A stretch of 51,087 bases of DNA from Streptacidiphilus jiangxiensis (GCF_900109465.1 NZ_FOAZ01000003.1:539251-590337); one strand, 5' to 3'; counted from the stretch's first letter, positions 9,546-18,376 are shown. Notes: a model not told the origin generated them from the letters alone. Made by a program: numbers and translations.

Positions 9546-11273
9546 ATGACTCTCACCGCGCACACCGTCGTCCACACGCCCGTCGAGCCGCTCGCGGTCG
9601 TGGTGGAGCGACGCGTCGCGGGGTTGCTCGGTGGGGCCGAAGCTTTGCTGCGGCGGAGTGGCCGGGCCGACTTCCAGGCCAACGGAGTGCTGCCGCTGGC
9701 CAAGGTCCGGGGGAAGAACCCGGCCGCGCTCGCGGCCGAGGTCGCGGCGCGGCTCGCCGGGGTAGCGCCGGTCGCGCACTGCGTCGCCTCCGGGCCCGGG
9801 TTCCTCAACATCGACATCGACGACGCGGCCCTGCTGCGGAACCTCGCGGCGCGGGCCGCCGATCCCCGGCTCGGGGTGGCCCGGACCGCGACGCCGGGCG
9901 TGACGGTCGTGGACTACAGCTCGCCCAACATCGCCAAGGAGATGCACGTCGGCCACCTGCGGACGACGGTCATCGGCGACGCACTCACCCGGATCTTCGA
10001 CTTCACCGGTGAGACGGTGATCCGGCGGAACCACCTGGGGGACTGGGGCACCGGCTTCGGCATGCTCATCGAGCAGCTCTTCGACGAAAGCGGCGAGGGC
10101 GGCGAGGTCCCCGACGACGTGGCCGCGCTCAGCGCGACTTACCAGCGGGCGCGGGCCTGCTTCGACGCTGACGCGGGCTTTGCTGAGCGGGCGCGGCTGC
10201 GGGTGGTCGCGCTGCAGGCGGGGGACGAGCGGACGTTGGCCGTGTGGTGGCGGCTGGTGGAGGTGTCGCAGGTCCACTTCCAGCAGGTCTACGCCGAGCT
10301 GGGGGTGTTGCTGGAGGAGGCGGACGCGGTCGGGGAGAGCCACTACAACCCGATGCTGCCGCAGGTGTGCGCGGAGCTGGAAGCAGCGGGGATCGCCGTC
10401 GAGTCGCAGGGCGCGCTCTGCGTCTTCCCGGAGGGGGACGAGGGCGCGCCCCTGATCGTGCGGAAGGGCGACGGCGGGTACGGCTACGCGGTGACGGACC
10501 TCGCGGCGGTCCGGGATCGGGTCGGCACGTTGGGGGCGCGGCGGCTGCTGTACCTGGTGGACGCCCGGCAGGCGCGGCATTTCGCGCAGGTCTTCGACAC
10601 CGCACGGCGGGCCGGGTGGCTGCCGGAGGGGGTGACCGCGCGTCACCTGCCGTTCGGCATGGTGCTGGGGTCGGACGGGCGGCCGTTCAAGACCCGGTCG
10701 GGTGACACGGTCCGGCTGCAGGACCTGCTGGACCAGGCAACGGAGAAGGCCACCGCGATCGTGGCTGCGAAGAACCCGGGGCTCACGGGGGAGGAGCTGC
10801 GGACACGGGCGCGGCAGGTGGGGGTGGGCGCGCTCAAGTACGCGGACCTGTCGAACAACCGGATCAAGGACTACGTCTTCGACCCGGACCGGATGCTCTC
10901 CCTGACCGGCGACACCGCCACGTACCTCCAGTACGCCCACGCGCGGATGCGCTCGGTGCTGCGGAAGGCCGGGGAGGCCGGCGCCGTCTTCGAGGGCGCG
11001 GAGCTGGCTCCGGCCGAGCGGGCGCTCGGGCTGGTGCTGGACGAGTTCGGCGGCGCTGTCGCCGCGGCGGCGGAGACGTGCGAGCCGCACCGGCTCTGCG
11101 CGTACCTGCATGCCCTGGCCACGGCGTTCTCGGCCTTCTGGGAGCACTGCCCGGTACTGAAGGCCGAGGACGAGCGAGTGCGGCGCAACCGGCTGCTGCT
11201 GTGCGCGCTGAGCGCGCGGACGCTGGAGCTGGGGATGGGTTTGCTCGGCATCGAGGCGCCTTCGGAGCTCTGA
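9546..11273 (+). CDS. argS: Arginyl-tRNA synthetase
   Basis: A 575-residue class I synthetase. The N-terminal additional domain (residues 1 to about 110) is followed by DYSSPNIAKEMHVGHLRTT (HIGH motif as HVGH, about 134-137), RNHLGDWGTGFGMLIEQLFD, the KMSKS-equivalent region FKTRSGDTVRLQDLL (about 380), and a C-terminal DALR anticodon-binding domain from about residue 455. It charges tRNA-Arg and needs bound tRNA for activation, as do all ArgRS. The ATG at 9546 lacks a strong Shine-Dalgarno. Streptomyces genomes may carry more than one argS, so this need not be the only copy. Confidence 0.95.
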   Translation: MTLTAHTVVHTPVEPLAVVVERRVAGLLGGAEALLRRSGRADFQANGVLPLAKVRGKNPAALAAEVAARLAGVAPVAHCVASGPGFLNIDIDDAALLRNLAARAADPRLGVARTATPGVTVVDYSSPNIAKEMHVGHLRTTVIGDALTRIFDFTGETVIRRNHLGDWGTGFGMLIEQLFDESGEGGEVPDDVAALSATYQRARACFDADAGFAERARLRVVALQAGDERTLAVWWRLVEVSQVHFQQVYAELGVLLEEADAVGESHYNPMLPQVCAELEAAGIAVESQGALCVFPEGDEGAPLIVRKGDGGYGYAVTDLAAVRDRVGTLGARRLLYLVDARQARHFAQVFDTARRAGWLPEGVTARHLPFGMVLGSDGRPFKTRSGDTVRLQDLLDQATEKATAIVAAKNPGLTGEELRTRARQVGVGALKYADLSNNRIKDYVFDPDRMLSLTGDTATYLQYAHARMRSVLRKAGEAGAVFEGAELAPAERALGLVLDEFGGAVAAAAETCEPHRLCAYLHALATAFSAFWEHCPVLKAEDERVRRNRLLLCALSARTLELGMGLLGIEAPSEL

Positions 11274-11801
11274 GGCCGTTCAACAGTTGAAGAGTAAAGA
11301 GCTAGCCAAGAATGAGCGTGTTGGTGGCATTTGTCGTACTTGTCTGATGCACCGTGATCTCTGTCGGCCGCACGGCGAGGGACCTCGAGGCTTCGGAGGG
11401 GAGGGCGCATGGTCTGTTCCAGTGATCCACAGGCCGCGCCCGCGAGCTCGGCGCCTGGGGAAATCTCCATGTGGGCCGTCGGGGAGGACGCCCCGGGCCG
11501 GGCGTTGACGCCGCAGCAGTCGCCAACGCGACTCGGCGTGGCCCCTGCCACCGGCCCGTTCCCCTCTTCCTTCTCCTGCTCGTGCGGTGGGAAAAGGTAT
11601 ATGGCGAGGCGTCAGATTGTGCTGCTCAAGCCAGAGTTGAGCGTGCCTGTGGGCGTCGCGTCGGCCGGCGTGCGGTGTGCGGCGGAGTGGTCCGCAGGGG
11701 GTGGCGCGGGCCGCACCCGCCTCTGGGCAGACCCGGGCACGGTGCCGCGGAACAGCACCGCGACCGTCCCGGTGGTGCACCCCTGCCGGGGGGCCACGGC
11801 A

Positions 11802-11850
11802 GAGTTATCCACAGCATTTCGAGCCGGGCGCCCGGTTCTGTGGATAACTC
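11802..11850. repeat. Inverted pair of perfect DnaA boxes around a GC palindrome
   Basis: GAGTTATCCACAG (11802-11814) and CTGTGGATAACTC (11838-11850) are perfect inverted repeats, each containing the consensus DnaA box TTATCCACA. Between them lies a perfect 12-bp palindrome, CCGGGCGCCCGG (11824-11835). A further near-box, TGATCCACA, occurs near 11422-11430. The site is not in a dnaA-dnaN setting, so it is not the chromosomal oriC. Confidence 0.7.
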
Positions 11851-11945
11851 GAACGGCCCAGCGAACGGCGTCGGGCTGGCGTTGCGGAGCGCCAGACGCC
11901 GACGCGGCTCCTGAACGGCCGGACTCCGAGCCGTTCGGGACGACC

Positions 11946-11978
11946 GCGGCCCCGGGGAGGGAGGCGCCCCGGGGCCGC
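11946..11978. terminator. 12-bp perfect hairpin
   Basis: GCGGCCCCGGGG (11946-11957) pairs with CCCCGGGGCCGC (11967-11978) around a 9-base loop. It could end a transcript from the gene-poor interval before the DedA gene. Confidence 0.55.
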
Positions 11979-12127
11979 ATCCATGCCATCCCCCGCCATC
12001 CACACCCGCCCGGACGATTCCTAGTCCGTGAGGATGAGATCCCCCTTCCTCGCCCCTCATCCGCGCTGAGGGGCGAACGGGACCAGGGGCTGATGAAGCT
12101 CATACCTGTCCGGGCTAACGTTCAGAC

Positions 12128-12757
12128 GTGCTCACCCACCTGCAAGCAGCCGTGAACCCGTTGAACGGGTCCTCGCTGCTGTCCGCGTTCGGCGCGCTCG
12201 CCGTGCTGGTCGTGACCTTCGCCGAGTCCGGGCTGTTCATCGTGGGCTTCTTCCTGCCCGGGGACACCCTGCTCTTCCCGGCCGGGGTGCTGTGCGCGGC
12301 GCCCGCCGGAGGCGGCACCGCCCTCTCGCTGTGGCAGGTGCTCCTGGGCGCGGCGGTGGGCGCCTGCCTGGGCGCGCAGTTCAGCTTCCTCGTGGGCCGT
12401 CGCGGCGGCACCGCGATGCTGGCCCGTTCGCGCAGCGCCCGCCTCAAGGCGGTCGTGGCCCGTGGTGAGGACCTGCTGGAGCGCTACGGGCAGCGCAAGG
12501 CGATCGTCATCGGGCGCTTCATCCCCATGGTCCGCACGGTCCTCGGCCCCGTGGCCGGCGTCCTGCAGGTGCCCACCCGGACGTTCACGCTCTGGCAGGT
12601 GGTGGGCGGCGTCATCTGGTCCCAGTCCCTGGTGCTGCTGGGCTACTGGCTCGGCGCGACGGTCCCGGGTGTGGACAACTACCTGCTGCCCCTGGTGGCG
12701 CTCGTGGTCGTGCTGAGCTTCCTGCCGGTGCTCTTCCAGCGGCGGAGGCCGCACTGA
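12128..12757 (+). CDS. DedA family membrane protein
   Basis: A 209-residue polytopic protein. The membrane-re-entrant region is marked by FAESGLFIVGFFLPGDTLLF (about 36-55), and the conserved Arg motif is GRFIPMVRTVLGPVAGV (about 137-153). DedA proteins help recycle undecaprenyl phosphate or phospholipids across the membrane and affect membrane potential. A TAACGT (12116-12121) sits 6 bases before the GTG, so the mRNA is probably leaderless. The stop is 35 bases from the convergent crcB end. Confidence 0.9.
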   Translation: MLTHLQAAVNPLNGSSLLSAFGALAVLVVTFAESGLFIVGFFLPGDTLLFPAGVLCAAPAGGGTALSLWQVLLGAAVGACLGAQFSFLVGRRGGTAMLARSRSARLKAVVARGEDLLERYGQRKAIVIGRFIPMVRTVLGPVAGVLQVPTRTFTLWQVVGGVIWSQSLVLLGYWLGATVPGVDNYLLPLVALVVVLSFLPVLFQRRRPH

Positions 12758-12792
12758 GGAGCACAGTCAGCGGCGGAGGCCGCGCCAGTGGC

Positions 12793-13161
12793 CTACAGCG
12801 CCGAGATGAGCGCCCAGCCCGCCGTGGCCGCGGCGAGGCCCGCCGCCAGTGAGCCGAGGACGTTCCAGGCCGCCATCCGCAGTGCGCCCGCGGTCATCAA
12901 CCGGACCGTCTCGTAGCCGAACGTCGAGAACGTCGTCAGTCCGCCGCAGATCCCCGTCCCCACGAACAGGGCGGCGTTGTTCGGCCACCCGTGCCGGGCC
13001 ACGCCCGCGGCGATCGAGCCCAGCACGAACGAGCCCACCACGTTGACGGTGAACGTGCCCCAGGGGAAGACGCTGTCGTGCCGCGAGGAGACGGCGCGGT
13101 CGGTGAGGTAGCGGAGCGGGGCGCCCAGCATGCCGCCGAGGAGGACGAGAAGGACAGGCAT
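12793..13161 (-). CDS. crcB: Fluoride channel subunit CrcB/Fluc (second in operon)
   Basis: A 122-residue, four-helix protein. It has GGMLGAPLRYLTD (helix 1), FTVNVVGSFVLG (conserved Asn in helix 2) and the Phe-box GGLTTFSTFGYE (helix 3), with both Phe residues of TFSTF present. Fluc proteins form dual-topology dimers that export fluoride passively. The start ATG overlaps the TGA of the DUF190 gene (ATGA), so it is the last gene of a three-gene minus-strand operon. No fluoride riboswitch is visible upstream of the operon. Confidence 0.92.
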   Translation of the reverse strand: MPVLLVLLGGMLGAPLRYLTDRAVSSRHDSVFPWGTFTVNVVGSFVLGSIAAGVARHGWPNNAALFVGTGICGGLTTFSTFGYETVRLMTAGALRMAAWNVLGSLAAGLAAATAGWALISAL

Positions 13162-13490
13162 CAGGGCACGATCTCCACACGGTCCAGAGTGATCAGTCCG
13201 TTCCCCTCGCCGAGGACCTCCCGGACGGCCGCCACGAACGCCCGCACCCGCTCCTCTTCGTCGACCACCACGACGGCGACGGGCAGGTCCTCCGCCAGGT
13301 CCAGCAGCCGCGTCGTGTGGACGCGGCCGCCCCGGCCGTAGCCCTCGATGCCCCGGAAGACGCCCGCACCGGCCAGGCCCGCCGCGTGGGCGCGGTGGAC
13401 GATCTCGGAGTAGGCGGGGCGGTGGTGCCACTGCGCGCTCTCACGCAGGTAGACCGTCATGCGCAGCCGTGAGGCGTCGGGGGTGGTCAT
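13161..13490 (-). CDS. DUF190 family protein
   Basis: A 109-residue protein with the DUF190 pattern: [40 protein letters not shown] and [17 protein letters not shown]190 proteins adopt a PII-like ferredoxin fold and often sit beside crcB, suggesting ligand-sensing control of fluoride export; the ligand is unknown. Both ends overlap neighbouring crcB genes by four bases (ATGA), so the three proteins are probably made in a fixed ratio. Confidence 0.88.
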   Translation of the reverse strand: MTTPDASRLRMTVYLRESAQWHHRPAYSEIVHRAHAAGLAGAGVFRGIEGYGRGGRVHTTRLLDLAEDLPVAVVVVDEEERVRAFVAAVREVLGEGNGLITLDRVEIVP

Positions 13491-13966
13491 CAGCGCTGCC
13501 CTTCCTGGGCCACCGCGGGTTCCGCTGCCGTCGGGGCGTTGTCGGGCCGCAGCCGGCCGCGGGTGGCCGCGCGGGCCAGGGCAGCGCCGCCGAGGACGGC
13601 GAGGACCCCGAGGAGGACGCTCGCCGGCAGGTAGATCCCGGCGGAGGCGAGGTGGCCGCCGTCGAGCAGGCCGCGGGTCTCCACCATCGCGGTCGAGAAG
13701 GTGGTGAAGCCGCCGCAGACACCGACACCGAAGAAGGGACGCCGGTAGCGGGAGGGCGGCCAGACCTCCAGGACGAGGTACATGAGCCCGCCGAGCACGG
13801 CGCAGCCGACGACGTTGGTGATCAGCGTCGCCCAGGGAAAGCCCCCGGCGGGCGTCGGCATCGCCCGGGCCAGGCCGTAGCGGGCGATGCTGCCGAGGCC
13901 GCCGCCGACCGCGATCACACCGAGGACGTCGAGGTCCCGTCGCGACCTGCGCTTCTCACTGCTCAC
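13490..13966 (-). CDS. crcB: Fluoride channel subunit CrcB/Fluc (first in operon)
   Basis: A 158-residue four-helix Fluc protein with [25 protein letters not shown] and [12 protein letters not shown]. The second Phe of the Phe-box (TFSTF in its partner) is Ala here, so the pair looks like an asymmetric heterodimer. N- and C-terminal extensions of about 12 and 25 residues are charged and probably cytoplasmic. The GTG start at 13966 has TAGGCT six bases upstream on the minus strand and no Shine-Dalgarno, so a leaderless mRNA is likely. Confidence 0.9.
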   Translation of the reverse strand: MSSEKRRSRRDLDVLGVIAVGGGLGSIARYGLARAMPTPAGGFPWATLITNVVGCAVLGGLMYLVLEVWPPSRYRRPFFGVGVCGGFTTFSTAMVETRGLLDGGHLASAGIYLPASVLLGVLAVLGGAALARAATRGRLRPDNAPTAAEPAVAQEGQR

Positions 13967-14008
13967 ACGGCAAGCCTAGTGCGCCTGCCCGCCGCGCCCC
14001 GGCGCGTC

Positions 14009-15661
14009 TCAGGGGGCGGAGTTCGGGACGCTCGGGCTCAGCGCGTAGGCGCGAGTCGGGGTCATGCCGCCGTAGCCGGGCAGGGAGACGGTGTCGAAGG
14101 TGCTGACCTGGGCGCAGCCGGACTGTCCGGCGGTCTGGGCGTGGGAGTCCGCCAGGGCCGCCTTGGTGTCGGCTGCGGAGGGGGCCGCGCTGCCGCCGGG
14201 GAAGGTGGCGCCGGTGGTCCAGTCGGCGCCGATCAGCAGCACGATCGAGCTGCTCGTGGCGGACTGCTTGAGCGCGGAGGCCTTCAGCCCGAGGGACTTC
14301 GCGACGGCCTGCGCCTCGGCGGCCTTGCCGGCGGGGTAGCTGAGCGTCGTGGTCGCGGCGGAGGGGCCGCTGAGCGCGACGGTGTCCTGGCTGTAGCCGG
14401 CCCCGATCAGCTTCTGGCTGACGGTGCTCGCGCGGCCGGAGACGCCGGTGCCGTTCTCGACCTTCACCGCAACGGTCGAGGTGTCGACGGGGGTCGCCGA
14501 CGCCGACGGCGCGGCGGCCGTGCCGCCCTTGGCCTTGCTCTTTATCTCGGTGAGCGACTGGTCGCCGGCGATTGCGGCGAACAGCTGCTGGGCGCCGGCG
14601 CCGACGACCAGGCGGGCGTTGTCGGCCGGGTCGGGCTGCGTCTGCATGGTGGCGAAGGTGATGTTGTCCATCGAGATGCCGCTCAGCTCCTGGCCCAGAC
14701 CGGCGAGCTTGAAGACGCTGTTGAGGCCGGTGTCGACGGTCAGCGCCTTGGTGGCGGCCTGGGCCAGGTCGTACATCGCGGGGACGTCGGTGAGGGTCCC
14801 GGCGCTCTTCATCTTCTTGACCATCTGCGACATGAACAGGTGCTGCGCGTAGGTGCGGCCGAGGTCGCCGCCGTCGCCGAAGCCGTGCCGGGTGCGGACG
14901 AACTCGAGCGCGGAGACGCCCTTCAGCGTGTGCGTGCCGGCGGCGAGCTTCAGGTGCGAGTAGGGGTCGTAGACGTTCTTGTCGACGCAGACGCTGACGC
15001 CGCCGACGGCGTCGGACATGGCGACGACACCGCCGAAGTCGACCTTCATGAAGTGGTCGATGGGTATGCCCGTCAGCTGCTGCACCGCTGCGACGCTGCA
15101 GCCGGGGCCCCAGTTCAGCGCGCTGTTGATCATGTCGGTGTGCGCGGACTCACTGGCCGCGTCCTTGGTGGAGTCGCACCGCGGGATGGTGGTCTCCAGG
15201 TCGCGCGGGATGCTCATCACCGTCGCGTTGGAGCGGTCCGCGGAGACGTGCAGGACCATCTCGACGTCGGCGCGGGCGCCGGGGCTGCCGCAGTCGCCGC
15301 CGAGGCTGCAGTCGGCGGCGCTGGAGCGCTCGTCCGAGCCGATCAGCAGGATGTTGATGGGGCTGCGCCCGAAGGCGTCGACCTTCTCCTTGGTCGTCCC
15401 GCACGACTTGCCCGAGCACAGGCTGGACGAGCTGATGTTGCCGTTCAGCTGGTTCACCAGGTAGCAGCCGCCGGCCGCGGCGACGACGGCGATCGAGGCC
15501 GCCGAGGCGAGCGCGATCTTCAGAACCTTGCGCCGGCGGGCGCCCGCCCGCTTCCGGCCGCGCCGTGCCGCGGCCCGGCCGCCGACGGCGCTGGAGCCGC
15601 CGACGGCGCTCGAGCCGCCGGAGGTGCCGCTGCCTGCGGTGGGGTTCTCGGTCACGGTCAT
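14009..15661 (-). CDS. LytR-CpsA-Psr (LCP) family cell-wall glycopolymer ligase
   Basis: A 550-residue membrane protein. A Gly/Ser and Arg-rich cytoplasmic N-terminus (1-45) precedes one transmembrane helix (about 46-68). The extracellular LCP domain (about 95-330) carries the conserved acidic and Arg residues in INILLIGSDERSS, ATVMSIPRDLETTIP and ALEFVRTRHGFGDGGDLGR. A LytR_C domain follows (about 395-480: VAVKVENGTGVSGRA). LCP enzymes move undecaprenyl-linked teichoic acids, arabinogalactan or capsule polymers onto peptidoglycan. The many extracellular cysteines (several pairs around CSGKSCG and CSLGGDCG) suggest disulfides. Monocistronic; the 245 bases upstream are shared with the divergent ABC operon. 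Confidence 0.9.
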   Translation of the reverse strand: MTVTENPTAGSGTSGGSSAVGGSSAVGGRAAARRGRKRAGARRRKVLKIALASAASIAVVAAAGGCYLVNQLNGNISSSSLCSGKSCGTTKEKVDAFGRSPINILLIGSDERSSAADCSLGGDCGSPGARADVEMVLHVSADRSNATVMSIPRDLETTIPRCDSTKDAASESAHTDMINSALNWGPGCSVAAVQQLTGIPIDHFMKVDFGGVVAMSDAVGGVSVCVDKNVYDPYSHLKLAAGTHTLKGVSALEFVRTRHGFGDGGDLGRTYAQHLFMSQMVKKMKSAGTLTDVPAMYDLAQAATKALTVDTGLNSVFKLAGLGQELSGISMDNITFATMQTQPDPADNARLVVGAGAQQLFAAIAGDQSLTEIKSKAKGGTAAAPSASATPVDTSTVAVKVENGTGVSGRASTVSQKLIGAGYSQDTVALSGPSAATTTLSYPAGKAAEAQAVAKSLGLKASALKQSATSSSIVLLIGADWTTGATFPGGSAAPSAADTKAALADSHAQTAGQSGCAQVSTFDTVSLPGYGGMTPTRAYALSPSVPNSAP

Positions 15662-15802
15662 GTCCTCAGTGGTCCCGGCTGATGGGTCGAGGGGCCGACT
15701 CTGCCACAGGTTCGTTCGGAAACGGAATGTCGTGAATCACTTCTTGGCAGGGCTCGGTCACCGGCCGGTCCGCAGACGTCATCCGCCTGTCACCTACGCG
15801 GA

Positions 15803-15832
15803 TTGACGCTCCCCGTGCCACCACTGGAAGAT
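15803..15832 (+). promoter_or_regulatory. Candidate promoter of the osmoprotectant ABC operon
   Basis: TTGACG (15803-15808) and GAAGAT (15827-15832) are 18 bases apart, 75 bases before the GTG of the ATPase gene. The -35 is good and the -10 is weak. Confidence 0.45.
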
Positions 15833-15862
15833 GAGGGGTCGTTACGCAACCGGTCATCCCAT

Positions 15863-15878
15863 CCGGTCTTCGGACCGG
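15863..15878 (+). other. UUCG-capped hairpin in the ABC operon leader
   Basis: CCGGTC-TTCG-GACCGG forms a 6-bp stem with the very stable C(UUCG)G tetraloop, 28 bases before the start codon. It may stabilise the 5' end or limit translation. Confidence 0.55.
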
Positions 15879-15906
15879 TCCAAGGCCCGAAGGGCGCTGC
15901 GCACCC

Positions 15907-17040
15907 GTGATAGTGATCGACGCCGTCACCAAGCGGTATCCGGACGGAACCACTGCGGTCGACCGGCTCACGCTGGAGATCCCCGACCGCTCGATCACCG
16001 TGCTGGTGGGCCCCTCCGGCTGTGGCAAGACCACCACGCTGCGCATGATCAACCGCATGGTCGACCCGAGCGGCGGCCGGATCCTGCTGGACGGGCACGA
16101 CATCCGCGAGCGCCCCGTCAACGCGCTGCGCCGCTCCATGGGCTACGTCATCCAGCACGCCGGGCTCTTCCCGCACCGGACCGTGATCGAGAACATCGCC
16201 ACCGTCCCGCGTCTGCTCGGCTGGGACCGGTCCAGAGCCCGCGCCCGCGGGCTGGAGCTGATGGAGCGCGTCGGCCTCGACACCGCCCTCGCCAAGCGCT
16301 ACCCCTACCAGCTCTCCGGCGGTCAGCAGCAGCGCGTCGGCGTCGCCCGCGCGCTCGCCGCGGACCCGCCGGTGCTGCTCATGGACGAGCCCTTCTCCGC
16401 CGTCGACCCGATCGTGCGCAAGGGCCTGCAGGACGAACTGCTGCGCATCCAGGCCGACCTCGGCAAGACCGTGGTCTTCGTCACCCACGACATCGACGAG
16501 GCGATCAAGCTCGGCGACATGGTCGCGGTGCTGCGCGAGGGCGGCCGCCTGGCCCAGTACGCCCCGCCCGCCGAGCTGCTCTCCGCGCCTGCCGACGAGT
16601 TCGTCGAGGACTTCCTCGGCGCCGACCGCGGCATCCGGCACCTCTCCTTCTTCGGCACCGAGGGCCTGGAGCTCACCGCCGAGCCGATCGTCGCCGAGGA
16701 CGCCACCACCGAGCAGGTCCGCGCCCACACCATCCCGCAGACCCCCTACGTCCTGGTCACCGACACCGAGGGCCGCCCGCGCGGCTGGACCCACGCGGCC
16801 GACCGCGCCGCCGGCCTGCCGACCGAACTGCTGCCCTACGGCCACGCGTTCACCTACGGCCAGGACTCCCTGCGCGCCGCGCTCGACTCCGCCGTCCTGT
16901 CGCCCACCGGCTGGGCCGTCGCCGTCGACGCCGAGGGCCGCGCGATCGGCGTCGCCGCCCAGGAGACCATCGCCGCGGCGATCCGCGGAGCCCACGCCAC
17001 GGTTGGGCCGCGCGACAGCGTGCGGGGCGTGCTCGCGTGA
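15907..17040 (+). CDS. Osmoprotectant (glycine betaine/choline-type) ABC transporter ATPase with CBS domains
   Basis: A 377-residue ATPase. Walker A is GPSGCGKTT (about 36-44), the signature is LSGGQQQRVG (about 136-145), Walker B is VLLMDEPF, and the switch His lies in VTHDIDEAI. A C-terminal region (about 250-377) has a tandem CBS-like pattern (TPYVLVTDTEGRPRGWTH; GWAVAVDAEGRAIGVA), typical of OpuCA/ProV-type transporters, where it senses ionic strength or nucleotides. The GTG start fits the family N-terminus (MIVIDAVTKRYPDGT). Its stop overlaps the next GTG (GTGA), giving an ATPase-permease-permease operon whose binding protein lies 4.7 kb downstream at 23057. Confidence 0.92.
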   Translation: MIVIDAVTKRYPDGTTAVDRLTLEIPDRSITVLVGPSGCGKTTTLRMINRMVDPSGGRILLDGHDIRERPVNALRRSMGYVIQHAGLFPHRTVIENIATVPRLLGWDRSRARARGLELMERVGLDTALAKRYPYQLSGGQQQRVGVARALAADPPVLLMDEPFSAVDPIVRKGLQDELLRIQADLGKTVVFVTHDIDEAIKLGDMVAVLREGGRLAQYAPPAELLSAPADEFVEDFLGADRGIRHLSFFGTEGLELTAEPIVAEDATTEQVRAHTIPQTPYVLVTDTEGRPRGWTHAADRAAGLPTELLPYGHAFTYGQDSLRAALDSAVLSPTGWAVAVDAEGRAIGVAAQETIAAAIRGAHATVGPRDSVRGVLA

Positions 17041-17693
17041 ACCACGGCGGTTTCTTCGAGGTCCCCAGCGACCTGCAGAACACCTGGTGGGGCCTGGTCG
17101 GCTGGCAGTGCGAACTCGCCCTGCTGCCCGTGCTCTACGGGCTGATCCTGGCCCTGCCGCTCGGCATGCTCTGCGCCCGCTTCCGCTGGATCTACCCCCC
17201 GGTGCTGGGCGTGGCCACCGTCTTCTACGCCATCCCGTCGCTGGCCTTCTTCGTCTTCCTGATCGACTACTACGGCGAGAGCGACATCACCGTCGAGATC
17301 CCGCTCACCGTCTACTCGCTGGTCGTGCTGATCCCCGCGATCGTCGACGGCATGCGCTCGGTCTCCGAGGACACCCGGGCCGCCGCGACCGCGATGGGCT
17401 TCGGCACCCTGCGCCGCTACCTGCAGGTCGAACTCCCCATCGCCGTCCCCGCGGTGATCGCGGGCCTGCGCGTGGCCACGGTCTCCAGCGTCAGCCTGGT
17501 CAGCGTCGGCATGCTGATCGGCAACGAGGGCGCCCTCGGCAACCTGCTCTCCGACGCCCTCAGCTACCACCGTCCGCTGCTCGCCTGGGACGCGGTGCTC
17601 TCCATCGCCGTCATCGGCGTGGTGCTGGACGCCCTGCTCGTACTGGCCCGCCGGCTGCTGACGCCGTGGGCGCGGAAGGCGACCGCCAAGTGA
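17037..17693 (+). CDS. Osmoprotectant ABC transporter permease (first)
   Basis: A 218-residue permease with about six membrane helices. The cytoplasmic coupling (EAA) loop reads EDTRAAATAMGFGTLRRYLQ, and the typical OpuCB-like VPAVIAGLRVATVSSVSL follows. The GTG start overlaps the ATPase stop and its TGA overlaps the next GTG, so all three proteins are coupled. It should form a heterodimer with the second permease. Confidence 0.92.
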   Translation: MNHGGFFEVPSDLQNTWWGLVGWQCELALLPVLYGLILALPLGMLCARFRWIYPPVLGVATVFYAIPSLAFFVFLIDYYGESDITVEIPLTVYSLVVLIPAIVDGMRSVSEDTRAAATAMGFGTLRRYLQVELPIAVPAVIAGLRVATVSSVSLVSVGMLIGNEGALGNLLSDALSYHRPLLAWDAVLSIAVIGVVLDALLVLARRLLTPWARKATAK

Positions 17694-18355
17694 ACCTCTT
17701 CGGGTACGCCCAGCAGTTCTTCGACGCCCCCGGCCGATGGTCCGGCGCGGACGGCATTCCCCAGCGGCTGCTGGAGCACGTCCAGTACAGCGCGGTCGCC
17801 CTGCTGATCGCGATGGTCATCGCGCTCCCCGTCGGCCTGCTGACCGGTCACACGGGCCGGGGCGGCAACGCACTTTCCGTGCTGGCGACCGCGGCGCGGG
17901 CGCTGCCGAGCTTCGGCCTGCTGGTGCTGCTCACCATCCTCATGGGCCTGGGCATGACCCCGGTGATGGTCCCCCTGGTCGCCCTGGCGGTCCCGCCGAT
18001 CCTGGTCACCACCTACGAGGCGATCCGCGCGGTGGACCCCGCGCTGGTCGACGCCGCGCGCGGCATGGGGCTGCCGCGGTGGCGCGTGCTCGCCCAGGTG
18101 GAGCTGCCGGTCGCGCTCCCGCTGATCCTGAGCGGCATCCGCTCGGGCGCGATCCAGATCGTCTCCACGGCGACGATCGCGGCGTACGTCTCCTTCGGCG
18201 GCCTCGGCCGCTACATCGTCGACGGCCTCAGCCAGGTCGACTACGCCAAGGTCGTCGGCGGCGCGATCCTGGTCGCGGCGCTGGCGCTGGCCACGCTGGG
18301 GTTCTTCTGGGCCTTGAACAAGGTCCTGGTCTCGCCGGGCGTCCGGCGACGCTGA
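17690..18355 (+). CDS. Osmoprotectant ABC transporter permease (second)
   Basis: A 221-residue permease. The coupling loop is DAARGMGLPRWRVLAQVELP, followed by LPLILSGIRSGAIQIVSTAT and the conserved GGLGRYIVDGLSQVDYAKVVGGA. It starts at the GTG overlapping the preceding stop. It is the last gene of the operon; a large composite copy of the dispersed repeat fills the convergent gap before the conservon GTPase gene. Confidence 0.92.
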   Translation: MNLFGYAQQFFDAPGRWSGADGIPQRLLEHVQYSAVALLIAMVIALPVGLLTGHTGRGGNALSVLATAARALPSFGLLVLLTILMGLGMTPVMVPLVALAVPPILVTTYEAIRAVDPALVDAARGMGLPRWRVLAQVELPVALPLILSGIRSGAIQIVSTATIAAYVSFGGLGRYIVDGLSQVDYAKVVGGAILVAALALATLGFFWALNKVLVSPGVRRR

Positions 18356-18376
18356 CCCCGGGGGAGGCGCAGCCTC

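Larger units (their letters stand above)
11274..12127. other. 850-bp gene-poor interval
   Basis: No ORF here has convincing codon use. The first 80 bases are unusually AT-rich and hold a tiny ORF (11312-11347, MSVLVAFVVLV) and a longer TTG-started frame (11287-11508) with a CxxC-x6-C pattern, neither recognisable. The middle carries the DnaA-box palindrome (11802-11850) and the end carries a 12-bp hairpin (11946-11978). Confidence 0.6.

Noticed and set aside
11802..11850. Chromosomal origin of replication
   Set aside because: dnaA, dnaN and the usual many-box cluster are absent; only two perfect boxes and one near-box are present.
13967..14008. Fluoride riboswitch before the crcB operon
   Set aside because: The minus-strand upstream sequence lacks the conserved aptamer blocks and the first gene appears leaderless.
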